DNA of 64,000 bases from Streptomyces sp. P3 (GTDB lineage Bacteria > Actinomycetota > Actinomycetes > Streptomycetales > Streptomycetaceae). How positions within the stretch are numbered: position 1 is the stretch's first letter; every line of letters starts with the position of its first letter. The notes under the pieces were generated by a model, which did not search any database, was not told the origin of the DNA, and saw nothing but the letters and a program-made list of their open reading frames with translations. Positions 34,657-43,857 of this stretch are shown here, one piece after another. The stretch lies in the NCBI RefSeq assembly GCF_003032475.1, contig NZ_CP028369.1, positions 5,146,001-5,210,000 of the forward strand. The letters are read 5' to 3'. The position numbers were made by a program, and so were the translations under genes.

Positions 34657-35505
34657 TCAGTCCAGCACGGCCAGCAGGCGTCCGGCGAACTCCTCGGGGT
34701 CCTCGACGGCGCCGAGGTGGCCGCCGGGGAACTCCGCGAACTCGGATCCGAGGAGCTCCGCGAGCCGCACGGCCGGCCCGTACAGAGCGGCCTGCCCACG
34801 GGAGTCCTGCCCCGCGGCGGGTGTCAAGCGGTCGGCGACCGGGCGGAGCGCTGCGAGGTCCGGCACGGTCGAGGAGAACGGGACCAGGACACGGCCGAGG
34901 AAGACCGGCAGGTTGGCGTGCATCCGCCCGGCCATCTCCCGGATGCCGGGCGGCAGTTCCGTCGGCCGCTCGGCCGCCTGTCGTCCCGTCCCCTCCGTCA
35001 GACCCTCGCCGAGCCGGGCCATGGCGGCTTCGGCTCCTGCCCGCTGGAAGGTCTCGCGCACCTCGGCGAAGAGGGCACGGTGCGGAGCGGGCTCCGCGAG
35101 GAGTTCCACCAGCGGCGGCTCGTGGGTGACCACCCTGCGCAGCCGCTGCGGCCGCCGGGCCAGCAGGTCGACCGCCACGACCGCGCCGGAACTGCAGCCG
35201 AGCACGGCCGCCTCCCCGTCGGGGGCGAGCAGTTCGAGCAGGCGGTGGGCGTCGTCGCTCCACACCCGGACCTGCTCGTCGGTGTGCGGGGCGTCGGCCG
35301 GGTCGTCGAGGGGGCTGCGGGACAGGCCGCGCGGGTCGTAGGTGACCACCGTGCGGTGAGCGGCCAACCGCGGTGTCATGCCCGCGTACATCCCGGCGTC
35401 GCCGGCTCCGCCGGGGATGAGGAGCAGGACCGGCCCCTTGCCGGCCGTCTCGTAGTGGAGGGTGGCGCCGGGCACCTTGAGCTTGCCGGTACGGGTCGCG
35501 TTCAA
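34657..35505 (-). CDS. Alpha/beta hydrolase
   Basis: A 282-residue alpha/beta-hydrolase fold enzyme. The oxyanion-hole segment is LLLIPGGAGDAGMY. The nucleophile elbow is GCSSGAVVA (about residue 105), a G-x-S-x-G motif. The likely catalytic His is in EFPGGHLGAV near the C-terminus. The family includes esterases and C-C hydrolases; the substrate is not predictable. An AT-rich region with CTAG-type dyads precedes the start at 35505, hinting at control by a MarR-type or similar repressor. Confidence 0.85.
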   Translation of the reverse strand: MNATRTGKLKVPGATLHYETAGKGPVLLLIPGGAGDAGMYAGMTPRLAAHRTVVTYDPRGLSRSPLDDPADAPHTDEQVRVWSDDAHRLLELLAPDGEAAVLGCSSGAVVAVDLLARRPQRLRRVVTHEPPLVELLAEPAPHRALFAEVRETFQRAGAEAAMARLGEGLTEGTGRQAAERPTELPPGIREMAGRMHANLPVFLGRVLVPFSSTVPDLAALRPVADRLTPAAGQDSRGQAALYGPAVRLAELLGSEFAEFPGGHLGAVEDPEEFAGRLLAVLD

Positions 35506-35530
35506 CGCTTGCTCCTGTCGGGCTGCGAGA

Positions 35531-35572
35531 GTCTTAGCTAGAGGATCTAGGTTTTAGCCTAGTCAACCTAGG
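35531..35572 (-). promoter_or_regulatory. AT-rich promoter/operator region with CTAGG dyads
   Basis: The dyad CTAGG-N6-CCTAG (35547-35562) is followed by the palindrome CCTAGG (35567-35572). On the minus strand TTGACT (35561-35566) gives a good -35 element lying within the repeats, so a protein bound here would block the promoter of the hydrolase gene at 35505. Confidence 0.5.
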
Positions 35573-35789
35573 CGGAGGATGCGTCGGAGTTTCTGATCAG
35601 CCGGAAGGAGTCGACTTCCCGAAACCGGACCGGCGCGGGGCGCGCCGTGCGGCCGGATCCGGTCCGGCCGGTCTCCGGGATGGTGCACTGGGGGAACAGC
35701 GACGGTGCGCGGACGGCCAAATCCCGGGCGCACGCGCGTTCTAGCTTGATTACTCGAGACAACGCACCACGAGAACAGCAGGAGTTGCC

Positions 35790-36758
35790 ATGTCCGACCT
35801 CGTCGAGCCGGTCACGCCGGTGCTCGAACCCCAGGCCGCGGCGTTCGCCGAGGCCACCGCCAACCCGCCGTACCTCTTCGATCTCGGTCCGGTGGAGGGT
35901 CGCAAGGCGGTCGACGAGGTGCAGTCGGGAGAGATCGCGAGGCCCGCCGTCGACGAGGAGTGGGTGAGCGTCGCGGGTGGTCCGACGGGGTCCGTACGCG
36001 CACGGATCGTGCGGCCCGCCGGCGTCGAGGGCGTGCTCCCGGTGGTGTTGTACATCCACGGTGCGGGCTGGGTGTTCGGCAACGCGCACACCCATGACCG
36101 GCTCGTGCGCGAGCTGGCGGTGGGGGCCGGGGCCGCGGTCGTGTTCCCGGAGTACGACCTCTCGCCCGAGGCGCGTTACCCGGTGGCGATCGAGCAGAAC
36201 TTCGCGGTGGCCCGGTGGATCGTGGAGCAGGGCGCGTCGAAGGACCTGGACGGGGCCCGCGTCGCGGTCGCGGGTGACTCGGTGGGCGGGAACATGGCCG
36301 CCGCGCTGACGCTGATGGCCAAGGAGCGCGGCGGTGTTCCGCTGGTGCAGCAGGTGCTGTTCTACCCGGTGACCGACGCGGCCTTCGACACCGGTTCGTA
36401 CCACCAGTTCGCGGAGGGCTACTTCCTGCGCCGCGACGCGATGCAGTGGTTCTGGGACCAGTACACGACCGACGAGTCCGAACGCGCGCAGATCACCGCG
36501 TCACCGCTGCGGGCGACGCCGGAGCAGCTGAAGGACCTCCCCCCGGCCCTGGTGATCACCGGTGAGGCCGATGTGCTGCGCGACGAGGGCGAGGCATACG
36601 GGAACAAGCTGCGCGAGGCCGGCGTCCCGGTCACCGCCGTCCGCTTCCAGGGCGTCATCCACGACTTCGTGATGCTGAACGCCCTGCGCCCCACGTACGC
36701 CGCCGAAGCCGCGATCAACCTCGCCGTCGGCACCCTGCGCGACGCCCTGCACGCCTGA
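35790..36758 (+). CDS. Alpha/beta hydrolase, HSL-family esterase
   Basis: A 322-residue esterase of the hormone-sensitive-lipase family. The oxyanion motif is HGAGWVFGN (HGGG variant), the nucleophile GDSVGGNMAA, the acid in ITGEADVLRDEGEAY, and the His in GVIHDFVML. It should hydrolyse short-chain esters in the cytoplasm, as no signal peptide is present. The ATG at 35790 follows CAGGAG. The next alpha/beta hydrolase gene starts 19 bp after its stop, so the two form an operon ended by a perfect hairpin at 37502. Confidence 0.92.
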   Translation: MSDLVEPVTPVLEPQAAAFAEATANPPYLFDLGPVEGRKAVDEVQSGEIARPAVDEEWVSVAGGPTGSVRARIVRPAGVEGVLPVVLYIHGAGWVFGNAHTHDRLVRELAVGAGAAVVFPEYDLSPEARYPVAIEQNFAVARWIVEQGASKDLDGARVAVAGDSVGGNMAAALTLMAKERGGVPLVQQVLFYPVTDAAFDTGSYHQFAEGYFLRRDAMQWFWDQYTTDESERAQITASPLRATPEQLKDLPPALVITGEADVLRDEGEAYGNKLREAGVPVTAVRFQGVIHDFVMLNALRPTYAAEAAINLAVGTLRDALHA

Positions 36759-36777
36759 CCCGACAAGGAGCACACCC

Positions 36778-37494
36778 ATGACCACCACCCCCACCGTCGT
36801 CCTGATCCACGGCGCGTTCGCCGACGCGGCCAGCTGGTCCGGCGTCATCTCCGAGCTCCAGGGTCAGGGCGTCCCCGTGATCGCCCCGCCGAACCCGCTG
36901 CGCGGCCTCGCCTCCGACGCCGCGTACGTCGCCTCCGTCGCCGCCCAGATCGACGGTCCCGTGATCCTCGTCGGTCACTCGTACGGCGGCGCCCTCATCA
37001 CCGTGGCCGGCGCGGTGGAGAACGTCGTCGGCCTCGTGTACGTCGCGGCCTATGTCCTGGAGGAGGGCGAGAGCCTCGGCGAGCTGCAGGGGCGCTTCCC
37101 GCTCTCGCCGCTGGTCAGCAACCTCAAGGAGTGGACGTACCCGATGCCGGGCGGCGAGCCGGCCGTCGAGGTGACCATCGCCGAGGACGCCTTCCCGTCG
37201 GTGTTCGCGGCGGACGTGCCCGCCGACGTCACCAAGATCCTCGCGGCGGCCCAGCGCCCGCTGGCCGCCGCCGCGTTCGAGGAGACCGCCTCGGCGGCCG
37301 CCTGGAGGACGAAGCCGTCCTGGGCGCTGGTCGCCGCCGCGGACGAGGCGATCAACCCCGAGGTCGAGCGCTTCGGCGCCAAGCGGGCCGGGGCGACGAT
37401 CGTCGAACTCGAGGGCGCCTCGCACGCCGTGGCCGTGTCCCGGCCGAAGGCGGTCGCCGACCTGATCCTCGACGCGGTGCGCGCGACGAGCTGA
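36778..37494 (+). CDS. Alpha/beta hydrolase (second gene of esterase operon)
   Basis: A 238-residue alpha/beta hydrolase of the EstC/MenH-like small group. Motifs are VVLIHGAFADAASW (oxyanion hole), VGHSYGGALI (nucleophile about residue 67), AAADEAINPE (acid) and LEGASHAVAVS (His). ACAAGGAG precedes the ATG. Its substrate is unknown; similar proteins are often annotated as peroxidase-like or ester hydrolases. It is co-transcribed with the HSL-family esterase. Confidence 0.9.
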   Translation: MTTTPTVVLIHGAFADAASWSGVISELQGQGVPVIAPPNPLRGLASDAAYVASVAAQIDGPVILVGHSYGGALITVAGAVENVVGLVYVAAYVLEEGESLGELQGRFPLSPLVSNLKEWTYPMPGGEPAVEVTIAEDAFPSVFAADVPADVTKILAAAQRPLAAAAFEETASAAAWRTKPSWALVAAADEAINPEVERFGAKRAGATIVELEGASHAVAVSRPKAVADLILDAVRATS

Positions 37495-37501
37495 CACAAG
37501 A

Positions 37502-37539
37502 GCAGGGCGGGCGCGCATCCGGGTGCGCGCCCGCCCTGC
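37502..37539 (+). terminator. Perfect 16-bp hairpin terminator
   Basis: The arms GCAGGGCGGGCGCGCA (37502-37517) and the exact complement (37524-37539) flank a 6-nt loop, 7 bp after the stop of the hydrolase operon. It faces the convergent epimerase gene and may serve both. Confidence 0.9.
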
Positions 37540-37704
37540 CCACCGGCACCGGGCCACCGGCGTTCCGGGGCCCCTGAACCGACCGAGCCGCGCACCGGCT
37601 CGCCCTCCGACCTCCGAACCGTGCCCCCACCCGTCGGCCCGCAGGCCCGCGGCCCCCGCCCCGCCGTGCGCAGCCCGTCGGGGCCGCGGGTGCCGCGTCG
37701 GCCG

Positions 37705-38646
37705 TCAGCGGCTTCGCACCCGGCGTACGAGGTCGTCGGCGGCCTGCGGCCACTGCGGGTGGTCGAAGACGAAGCCCGCCTCCAGCAGCCGGCCGGGGAC
37801 CACGCGGCGGCTCTTGAGCAGCAGTTCGGTGTCCGACCGCAGGGCGAAGGCGCCGAGTTCGGCCATCCACCGCGTCGCCGGCAGACCCACCGGGACGCCC
37901 CACGCGCCGCGCAGGGCGCGCATGAACGCGTGGTGGGGGAGGGGAGCGGGCGCTGCCAGGTTCACCGGCCCCGAGAGGTCGTCCCGTGTGACGAGGAAGT
38001 CGATCGCGCGGGCGAAGTCGTGGTCGTGGATCCACGACACGTACTGCGCGCCGCCCGCCACCGGGCCGCCGAGGCCGAGCCGGGCCAGCCGCGACAGGAC
38101 GTCGAACACCCCGCCCCGGTCGGGGCTCATCACCATGGCGGACCGCAGGGCCACCTTGCGCGTGTACGGGGTGTCGGCCTTCTCCAGTTCGCCCTCCCAG
38201 GCGGTCGCGATGTCGACGCTGTAGCCCCAGTAGCCCGGCACGCCCGGCTCGGATCCGCCGACCAGACCGGTGGTCTCGTCGTTGGCGGCGTCGAACCGGT
38301 GGGCGTAGACGGTGGCGGTGCTCATCTGCAGCCAGAGCCGCGGCGGCCGGGCCGATCCGGCGATCGCCTCGCCCACGATCCGCGCCGACTCCACCCGGGA
38401 GCGCATCATCGCCTCGAGGTTGGCGGGGGTGTAGCGGCAGCTGACGCTGCGCCCGGCCAGGTTGACGACGACGTCGCTGCCGTCGATCTCCTCGGCCCAG
38501 GGGCCGAGCGTGCGGCCGTCCCACGCGATCCCGCCCCGGCCCGTCGGTCGCCTGCTCAGCACCACGACCCGATGTCCGGCCGCGGTCAGCGCGCGGCGCA
38601 GAACCGTTCCCACCTGTCCGGACCCGCCGGGCAGCACGATCTTCAT
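37705..38646 (-). CDS. TIGR01777-family NAD(P)-dependent epimerase/dehydratase
   Basis: A 313-residue Rossmann-fold protein of the extended SDR type. It starts MKIVLPGGSGQVGTVLRRAL (nucleotide-binding motif), followed by family-typical DVVVNLAGRSVSCRYTPAN, QMSTATVYAHRFD and the C-terminal DUF1731 segment with LGAFALRSDTELLLKSRRVVPG. Members are related to the cell-division-associated SulA homologue YfcH, but their reaction is unknown. The ATG at 38646 follows GGAAGGGGG; an upstream extension would overlap the operator. A perfect palindrome lies 41-60 bp upstream. Confidence 0.9.
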   Translation of the reverse strand: MKIVLPGGSGQVGTVLRRALTAAGHRVVVLSRRPTGRGGIAWDGRTLGPWAEEIDGSDVVVNLAGRSVSCRYTPANLEAMMRSRVESARIVGEAIAGSARPPRLWLQMSTATVYAHRFDAANDETTGLVGGSEPGVPGYWGYSVDIATAWEGELEKADTPYTRKVALRSAMVMSPDRGGVFDVLSRLARLGLGGPVAGGAQYVSWIHDHDFARAIDFLVTRDDLSGPVNLAAPAPLPHHAFMRALRGAWGVPVGLPATRWMAELGAFALRSDTELLLKSRRVVPGRLLEAGFVFDHPQWPQAADDLVRRVRSR

Positions 38647-38686
38647 GGTCTGGGCCCCCTTCCCTCTCGAAGAGGACCCTACCCGT

Positions 38687-38706
38687 GTTTTGAACATGTT
38701 CAAAAC
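38687..38706. promoter_or_regulatory. Perfect 20-bp palindromic operator
   Basis: The sequence GTTTTGAACATGTTCAAAAC is identical on both strands. Its size, symmetry and AT content fit a TetR-family operator. It lies between the epimerase start (38646) and the 3' end of the amino-acid oxidase gene (38752), so it most likely controls the epimerase. No regulator is adjacent; a TetR gene lies at 43172, 4.5 kb away. Confidence 0.8.
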
Positions 38707-38751
38707 TGTGTTGCGGTCACGGCCCGGCCGACCGGGCCCCGCCTCGGACGT

Positions 38752-40758
38752 TCAGGCCAGGTGCGCCTCGAGTGCCGCCCGCACCCCCGACTCCAGCGCG
38801 CCCTCGATCCACGACGGCTTGACGGAGGTGTGGTCGCCCGCGAAGTGCAGCGGCCCCTCGGGGGAGCGGATGGCGCTCAGCAACTCCGTGTGCTGGCCCG
38901 GGAGCAGCACGGAGGCCTCCCCGTAGGCGTACGGATCACGCAGCCAGCTCTGGGTGCGGCCCACGCCGGTGTAGAAGACCTCGATGCGCCGGCCGTAGAC
39001 CTGCTGCATTCCGCGCAGCGCGTGCGGGTAGCGCGCGTCGTCGTCGAGGGAGTCCCAGCGGGAGGCGTCGTCGGCCCAGCTGTAGGAGGCGAGGACGACA
39101 CCGCCGCGGCTGCCCGCGACCGGATGCGACGGGTTGATCATGAACCGGTTGGCGTTGTCGGAGACCGAGCCGCCGCCGACGATGTGCGCCGCCTCCGGCT
39201 GGTCGCGTGCGGCCCACCGGTTGGCCGCGTGATGCACACGCTGCCCGGGCGTGATGTGCCCGGGCGGCACGGACGGATGAGCGCCGAGCAGACTTCCGTC
39301 GCCCGGCGTCCTCCCCGTCCGGTACGCGTCGTGCAGACCGGGCCGTACGGCGTCGAGTTCACGCTTCCAGTCCGCCTCGGTGAACTCCCACCAGCGGCGG
39401 CTGAACTCGAGCAGCACCTTGGTCGCGCTGTCGTAGTGCAGCTCCGCCACGGCCCGCCGCTTCCTGTACGACATCAGCGGACCGACCTGCACCTGCCGCA
39501 GCCCCGAGAACGGCACCGTGACGATCGCGAGGTCCGCGGTGAACTCCTGGCGCACCGGCTTGCCGTCGCGCCCCTCGGAGACGGTGTCGATCCAGACGTG
39601 CGGCCCGCCGGCGCGGACGTGCGAGGTGTCGCCGGCGTCGTGCCGGTCCGGCGCCCAGTACTCGATGTGCGTCACCCGCCGGTCCAGGCGCAGCACGTCG
39701 GAGACCTCCTTCAGCAGGGCGTCCGGCAGCGTGGCCGTGCCGCCGACCAGCTCCCAGAACTCGGTGTCCGGGCTGATCAGGGAGGCGCTGATGAAACTGT
39801 GGATGAAGGACAACGGCAGCCGGGAGGTGAGGTTCTCCAGGGTGCCGACCAGATCGACGGTGCGTTCGTCCAGGCCCGCCTCCTCGGTCAGGAACCGGTA
39901 CATCGACCAGTCCCCGAACCTCTGCACCACGCGCGCCCAGCCGCGCACCCGCTCGGGCAGCGGCTTGTCCACGCGCCGGCCGTCGGCGCCGCGGGTGCTG
40001 AACTCGTCGCGGACCGGGTCCAGGGCCCCGCGCAGAATGGCCGCGGAGGGCACGTCCCAGTACTTCCTGGGCACACCGAAGGACCGGTTGACCCGGCGCG
40101 GGGACCTCGCGTACGCGGAGCGGCGCACCCGGACGCCGTTGACGTGCAGCCAGGCGTTGTTGACGGGCTTGCCCTCGGCGTCGACGTCCACGAGGTGGAA
40201 CCGGCGTTTGGCGACGCCGAGCCGGTCGATCAGGCTCATCACCAGCGGGTGGCTGCCGGGGATGCGCATGGCGCCCGCCTCCGCGTACTGGCGGGCGTCG
40301 GCGAAGGCCTGCGGCGCGTTCTCGTGACCGCCGGTGCGGAAGGTCTTGACGCGGCCGCCGACCCGGTTGCCGTTGGCCTCCACGAGGGTGACGTGGTGAC
40401 CGGCCCGCTTGAGCAGCCAGGCGGCGACCAGCCCGGCGGGTCCGGCGCCGATCACCAGCACCTTCTTCCCCGCCCCCGTCCCGGCCCGCGGCAGGCCGCC
40501 ATCGAGGATCTTCGCGTACCCCGGCCCGAGCGGCCGGTCGTGCTCGTCGACCACCAGCAGCGCGCGGGCGACGGTCAGGCAGGTCTCCCAGTCGGCCGGG
40601 GGCCGGGACGCACCGGCCGGCTCCCGGGGGAGGGCCCTGGCCGGGGTGCCGGCCGCCGCCCCGGTGGCGGCGGCCGTGACGGCGGCCGTGGCGGCGGTGG
40701 CCGTGAAGCGCCGCCGGGAGAGCCGGCCGGGGTCTACAGAAGGATCGGAAATGTCCAT
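38752..40758 (-). CDS. Tat-exported FAD-dependent L-amino-acid/monoamine oxidase
   Basis: A 668-residue flavoprotein. The N-terminus has a twin-arginine signal ([19 protein letters not shown]). The FAD motif is [22 protein letters not shown] with [18 protein letters not shown], the GG-doublet motif of amine oxidases. The C-terminal FAD contact is [22 protein letters not shown]. The length and Tat export recall the extracellular L-glutamate oxidase and related amino-acid oxidases of Streptomyces, which produce a keto acid, ammonia and hydrogen peroxide. The substrate is not certain. The ATG at 40758 was chosen for the signal peptide; the ribosome site is weak. Confidence 0.88.
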   Translation of the reverse strand: MDISDPSVDPGRLSRRRFTATAATAAVTAAATGAAAGTPARALPREPAGASRPPADWETCLTVARALLVVDEHDRPLGPGYAKILDGGLPRAGTGAGKKVLVIGAGPAGLVAAWLLKRAGHHVTLVEANGNRVGGRVKTFRTGGHENAPQAFADARQYAEAGAMRIPGSHPLVMSLIDRLGVAKRRFHLVDVDAEGKPVNNAWLHVNGVRVRRSAYARSPRRVNRSFGVPRKYWDVPSAAILRGALDPVRDEFSTRGADGRRVDKPLPERVRGWARVVQRFGDWSMYRFLTEEAGLDERTVDLVGTLENLTSRLPLSFIHSFISASLISPDTEFWELVGGTATLPDALLKEVSDVLRLDRRVTHIEYWAPDRHDAGDTSHVRAGGPHVWIDTVSEGRDGKPVRQEFTADLAIVTVPFSGLRQVQVGPLMSYRKRRAVAELHYDSATKVLLEFSRRWWEFTEADWKRELDAVRPGLHDAYRTGRTPGDGSLLGAHPSVPPGHITPGQRVHHAANRWAARDQPEAAHIVGGGSVSDNANRFMINPSHPVAGSRGGVVLASYSWADDASRWDSLDDDARYPHALRGMQQVYGRRIEVFYTGVGRTQSWLRDPYAYGEASVLLPGQHTELLSAIRSPEGPLHFAGDHTSVKPSWIEGALESGVRAALEAHLA

Positions 40759-41064
40759 GGACTCTGGATATGCGGTGGGCCGGGGGCGTGGGCGGGGTTG
40801 CCGTGGATCATCACCTGAACGTGTAGGCGCACCGGCGTGCGGGAGTGCGCGCACGGCGACTCCGGCGCAATTGGCGGGCGGATGTGGGTGTTTACGCCGG
40901 TCCGGCCGGGTCGGCTCATCAGGTCAAGTGTCCCGGACTATTGACTCTCGACGGATTCTGTCGCGATCCTCAACCCACTATCTTGCGCCGGTCATGACAA
41001 GCTCAATGGCATCCGAAGAGCCCTCGTCGACCGCGCGATCCCCGCCGACCGAGGGACGTGGGCT
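40759..41064. other. Divergent intergenic region, amino-acid oxidase / secreted amidohydrolase
   Basis: About 306 bp without a gene. TTGACT at 40941-40946 is the best -35-like element for the plus-strand gene, but no convincing -10 is seen at 17 nt. The stretch 40920-41010 is less GC-rich than its surroundings and probably holds both promoters. Confidence 0.5.
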
Positions 41065-43125
41065 GTGACCATGACCGGACGCCCGTACCGCAGACGCCGA
41101 GACGCCACCGTCGTCTCGCTCCTTCTTCTCGTGCTCGCCGCCGTCCTCGGGCCCACGCCGAGCTCGGCGGCCGCCGCGGACTGGTGGACGCCGACGGCCC
41201 GGCCGGCCCCCGACTCCCAGATCGGCGTCACGGGCGAACCGTTCACCGGCACGAACGCGGCGGGACAGGTCCGCGGGTTCGTCGACGCGCACAACCACCT
41301 GTTCTCGGGCGAGGCCTTCGGCGGCCGGCTGATCTGCGGCAAGGTGTTCTCCGAGGCCGGTGTCGCCGACGCGCTGAAGGACTGTCCCGAGCACTACCCC
41401 GACGGCACTCTCGCGATCTTCGACTACATCACCCACGGCGGCGACGGCAAGCACGACCCGACCGGCTGGCCCACCTTCAAGGACTGGCCCGCCTACGACT
41501 CCATGACCCACCAGGCGAACTACTACGCCTGGGTCGAGCGGGCCTGGCGCGGCGGACAGCGGGTGCTCGTCAACGACCTGGTCACCAACGGCATGATCTG
41601 CAGCATCTACCCGTTCAAGGACCGCAGTTGTGACGAGATGACCTCGATCCGCCTGCAGGCGAAGCTGTCGTACGACCTTCAGGCCCACATCGACAAGATG
41701 TACGGCGGCCCGGGCAAGGGCTGGTTCCGGATCGTCCTCGACAGCGCGCAGGCGCGTGAGGTCGTCAAGCAGGGCAAGCTGGCGGTCGTCCTCGGCGTCG
41801 AGACTTCCGAGCCCTTCGGCTGCAAGCAGATCCTCGACATCGCGCAGTGCAGCAAGTCCGACGTCGACAAGGGACTCGACGAGTTGTACGGGCTGGGCGT
41901 GCGCAGCATGTTCCTGTGCCACAAGTTCGACAACGCGCTGTGCGGCGTCCGCTTCGACGAAGGCGGCCTCGGAACGGCCATCAACGTCGGGCAGTTCCTG
42001 TCGACCGGCACCTTCTGGCAGACCGAGAAGTGCACCGGACCGCAGCACGACAACCCCATCGGCACCGCCGCCTCGAAGGCGGAGGCGGACCTCCCGGCGG
42101 GCACCGACGTCCCGAAGTACGACACCGACGCGCAGTGCAACACCCGTGGCCTCACCGCACTCGGCGAGTACGCCGTGCGCGGCATGATGAAACGCAAGAT
42201 GATGCTCGAGGTCGACCACATGAGCGTCAAGGCGACCGGTCAGGCGCTCGACATCTTCGAGGCCGCGAACTACCCCGGCGTGCTCTCCTCGCACAGTTGG
42301 ATGGACCTCAACTGGACCGAACGCGTCTACTCCCTCGGCGGCTTCGTCGCCCAGTACATGCACGGCTCGGAAGGGTTCGCCGCGGAGGCGAAGCGCACGA
42401 ACGCGCTGCGCGACCAGTACCACGTCGGATACGGCTTCGGCACCGACTTCAACGGCATCGGCGACCACCCCGCCCCCCGCGGCGCCTCCGCCGCGAACAA
42501 GGTCACCTACCCGTTCAAGAGCGTCGACGGCGGATCCCTCATCGACCGTCAGACGACCGGCACGCGCACCTTCGACCTCAACACCGACGGCGCCGCGCAC
42601 GTCGGCATGATCCCCGACTGGATCGAGGACATCCGGCGCGTCGGCGGCCAGGACGTGGTGGACGACCTCTTCCGCGGCGCCGAGTCCTACCTCGGCACCT
42701 GGGGCTCGACCGAGCAGCACCAGGCCTCGGTCGACCTCGCCAAGGACCGTGCCGCCACCGCCAGTTCGTCCGAGTCCAACCCGTTCACCAGCTACCAGCC
42801 CGGCCGGGCCGTCGACGGCGACGACGGCACCCGGTGGGCCAGCGACTGGAGCGACGACCAGTACTGGCAGGTCGACCTCGGCGCCACCAACCGCGTCTCC
42901 CGCGTCACCCTCGACTGGGAGCGCGCGTACGCGAAGTCGTACCGCGTCGAACTGTCCATCGACGGCGCGAACTGGACGACCGCCTGGTCGACCACGTCCG
43001 GTGACGGGGGCCTGGACACGGCGAAGTTCGCCGGCACCCCGGCCCGCTACGTCCGGGTGCACGGACTGGACCGCGGCACGGACTGGGGATACTCCCTGTA
43101 CGAAGTGGGCGTCCACAGCGCCTAG
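41065..43125 (+). CDS. Secreted amidohydrolase-like protein with C-terminal discoidin (F5/8 type C) domain
   Basis: A 686-residue exported protein. The signal peptide covers about residues 1-38. The main domain (about 60-540) has the metallohydrolase entry GFVDAHNHLFSGEAFGG (H-x-H type), further His residues in MLEVDHMS and SSHSWMDLN, and DFNGIGDH late in the barrel, all consistent with a metal-dependent TIM-barrel hydrolase. The C-terminal 135 residues form a galactose-binding/discoidin domain (RAVDGDDGTRWASDWSDDQYWQVDLG), which would attach the enzyme to carbohydrate or surface. The substrate is unknown. The GTG at 41065 has GAGGGA at 8 nt; ATG 41071 is the alternative. Confidence 0.85.
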   Translation: MTMTGRPYRRRRDATVVSLLLLVLAAVLGPTPSSAAAADWWTPTARPAPDSQIGVTGEPFTGTNAAGQVRGFVDAHNHLFSGEAFGGRLICGKVFSEAGVADALKDCPEHYPDGTLAIFDYITHGGDGKHDPTGWPTFKDWPAYDSMTHQANYYAWVERAWRGGQRVLVNDLVTNGMICSIYPFKDRSCDEMTSIRLQAKLSYDLQAHIDKMYGGPGKGWFRIVLDSAQAREVVKQGKLAVVLGVETSEPFGCKQILDIAQCSKSDVDKGLDELYGLGVRSMFLCHKFDNALCGVRFDEGGLGTAINVGQFLSTGTFWQTEKCTGPQHDNPIGTAASKAEADLPAGTDVPKYDTDAQCNTRGLTALGEYAVRGMMKRKMMLEVDHMSVKATGQALDIFEAANYPGVLSSHSWMDLNWTERVYSLGGFVAQYMHGSEGFAAEAKRTNALRDQYHVGYGFGTDFNGIGDHPAPRGASAANKVTYPFKSVDGGSLIDRQTTGTRTFDLNTDGAAHVGMIPDWIEDIRRVGGQDVVDDLFRGAESYLGTWGSTEQHQASVDLAKDRAATASSSESNPFTSYQPGRAVDGDDGTRWASDWSDDQYWQVDLGATNRVSRVTLDWERAYAKSYRVELSIDGANWTTAWSTTSGDGGLDTAKFAGTPARYVRVHGLDRGTDWGYSLYEVGVHSA

Positions 43126-43171
43126 CTCCGGTCACGGCACCGGCCGCGGCATCGACACTCGGGGGACACGG

Positions 43172-43816
43172 ATGGCGCGGATGCCGTCGGCGCAGCGGCG
43201 ACGACAGCTGACGGAGGCGGCGATCAGAGCGATGGCCCGGGACGGCGTCCCCAGGACGACGACCCGGTCCATCGCCGCCGAGGCGGGTGTCTCCCTGAGC
43301 GTCTTCCACTACTGCTTCGAATCCAAGCAGGCCCTCGTCGAGTCCGTCATCACGACGCTCACCGCCCAGTCGGTGAGCGTCGTACGGGAGGCGATCCGCC
43401 CCCGGGCCACGCTCGAGGAGACGGTCCGCGCCGGGTTCGCGGCGTACTGGGACCACGTCCGCGCCCACCCCGACGCGCACATGCTGACCTACGAACTCAC
43501 TCAGTACGCCCTGCGCCAGCCCGGGTTCGAGCATCTGGCCCGCCGCCAGTACGAGCTGTACGGCGAGGCCTACGCCGAGCTCATCGGGGAGCTGTGCCGC
43601 AGCATGGGGCTGCGGCTCGGCGTCCCCGTCCCCGTCCTGGCCCGCTATCTCGCCGCCATGACGGACGGACTGACCCTCAACTACCTCGTGCTCGGCGACG
43701 AAGCGGCCTGGTCCGACATCCTGGACACCGTCACGGCCCACGTCGCGGGGCTGGTCACGGCCGACGTCCGGCGACCGGGCCCGCCCCCCGGCCGGTCGTC
43801 CGGCGAGCGGACGTAG
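43172..43816 (+). CDS. TetR-family transcriptional regulator
   Basis: A 214-residue regulator. The DNA-binding domain is at residues 8-55: RRRQLTEAAIRAMARDGVPRTTTRSIAAEAGVSLSVFHYCFESKQALVE in the TetR pattern, including the recognition helix segment (VSLSVFHYCF). The rest is a helical ligand-binding domain (TetR_C-like). It follows the secreted amidohydrolase by 46 bp and may regulate it or the palindrome at 38687; neither can be shown from sequence. The ATG at 43172 follows GGGGGA. A GC-rich hairpin separates it from the convergent phosphatase. Confidence 0.93.
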   Translation: MARMPSAQRRRQLTEAAIRAMARDGVPRTTTRSIAAEAGVSLSVFHYCFESKQALVESVITTLTAQSVSVVREAIRPRATLEETVRAGFAAYWDHVRAHPDAHMLTYELTQYALRQPGFEHLARRQYELYGEAYAELIGELCRSMGLRLGVPVPVLARYLAAMTDGLTLNYLVLGDEAAWSDILDTVTAHVAGLVTADVRRPGPPPGRSSGERT

Positions 43817-43819
43817 CGC

Positions 43820-43849
43820 GGGGCCGTCCGGCCGGCCGGAGCCGGCCCC
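43820..43849. terminator. GC-rich inverted repeat between TetR and phosphatase genes
   Basis: GGGGCCG (from 43820) pairs with CGGCCCC (to 43849) around the 14-bp palindrome TCCGGCCGGCCGGA. It lies in the 41-bp gap of two convergent genes and probably terminates both. Confidence 0.65.
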
Positions 43850-43857
43850 TCCGGCGG

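Noticed and set aside
37621..40818. Open plus-strand frame of over 1,000 codons across the epimerase and amino-acid oxidase genes
   Set aside because: The minus strand shows intact Rossmann and FAD motifs in both genes; the plus frame crosses the palindromic operator and is a shadow.
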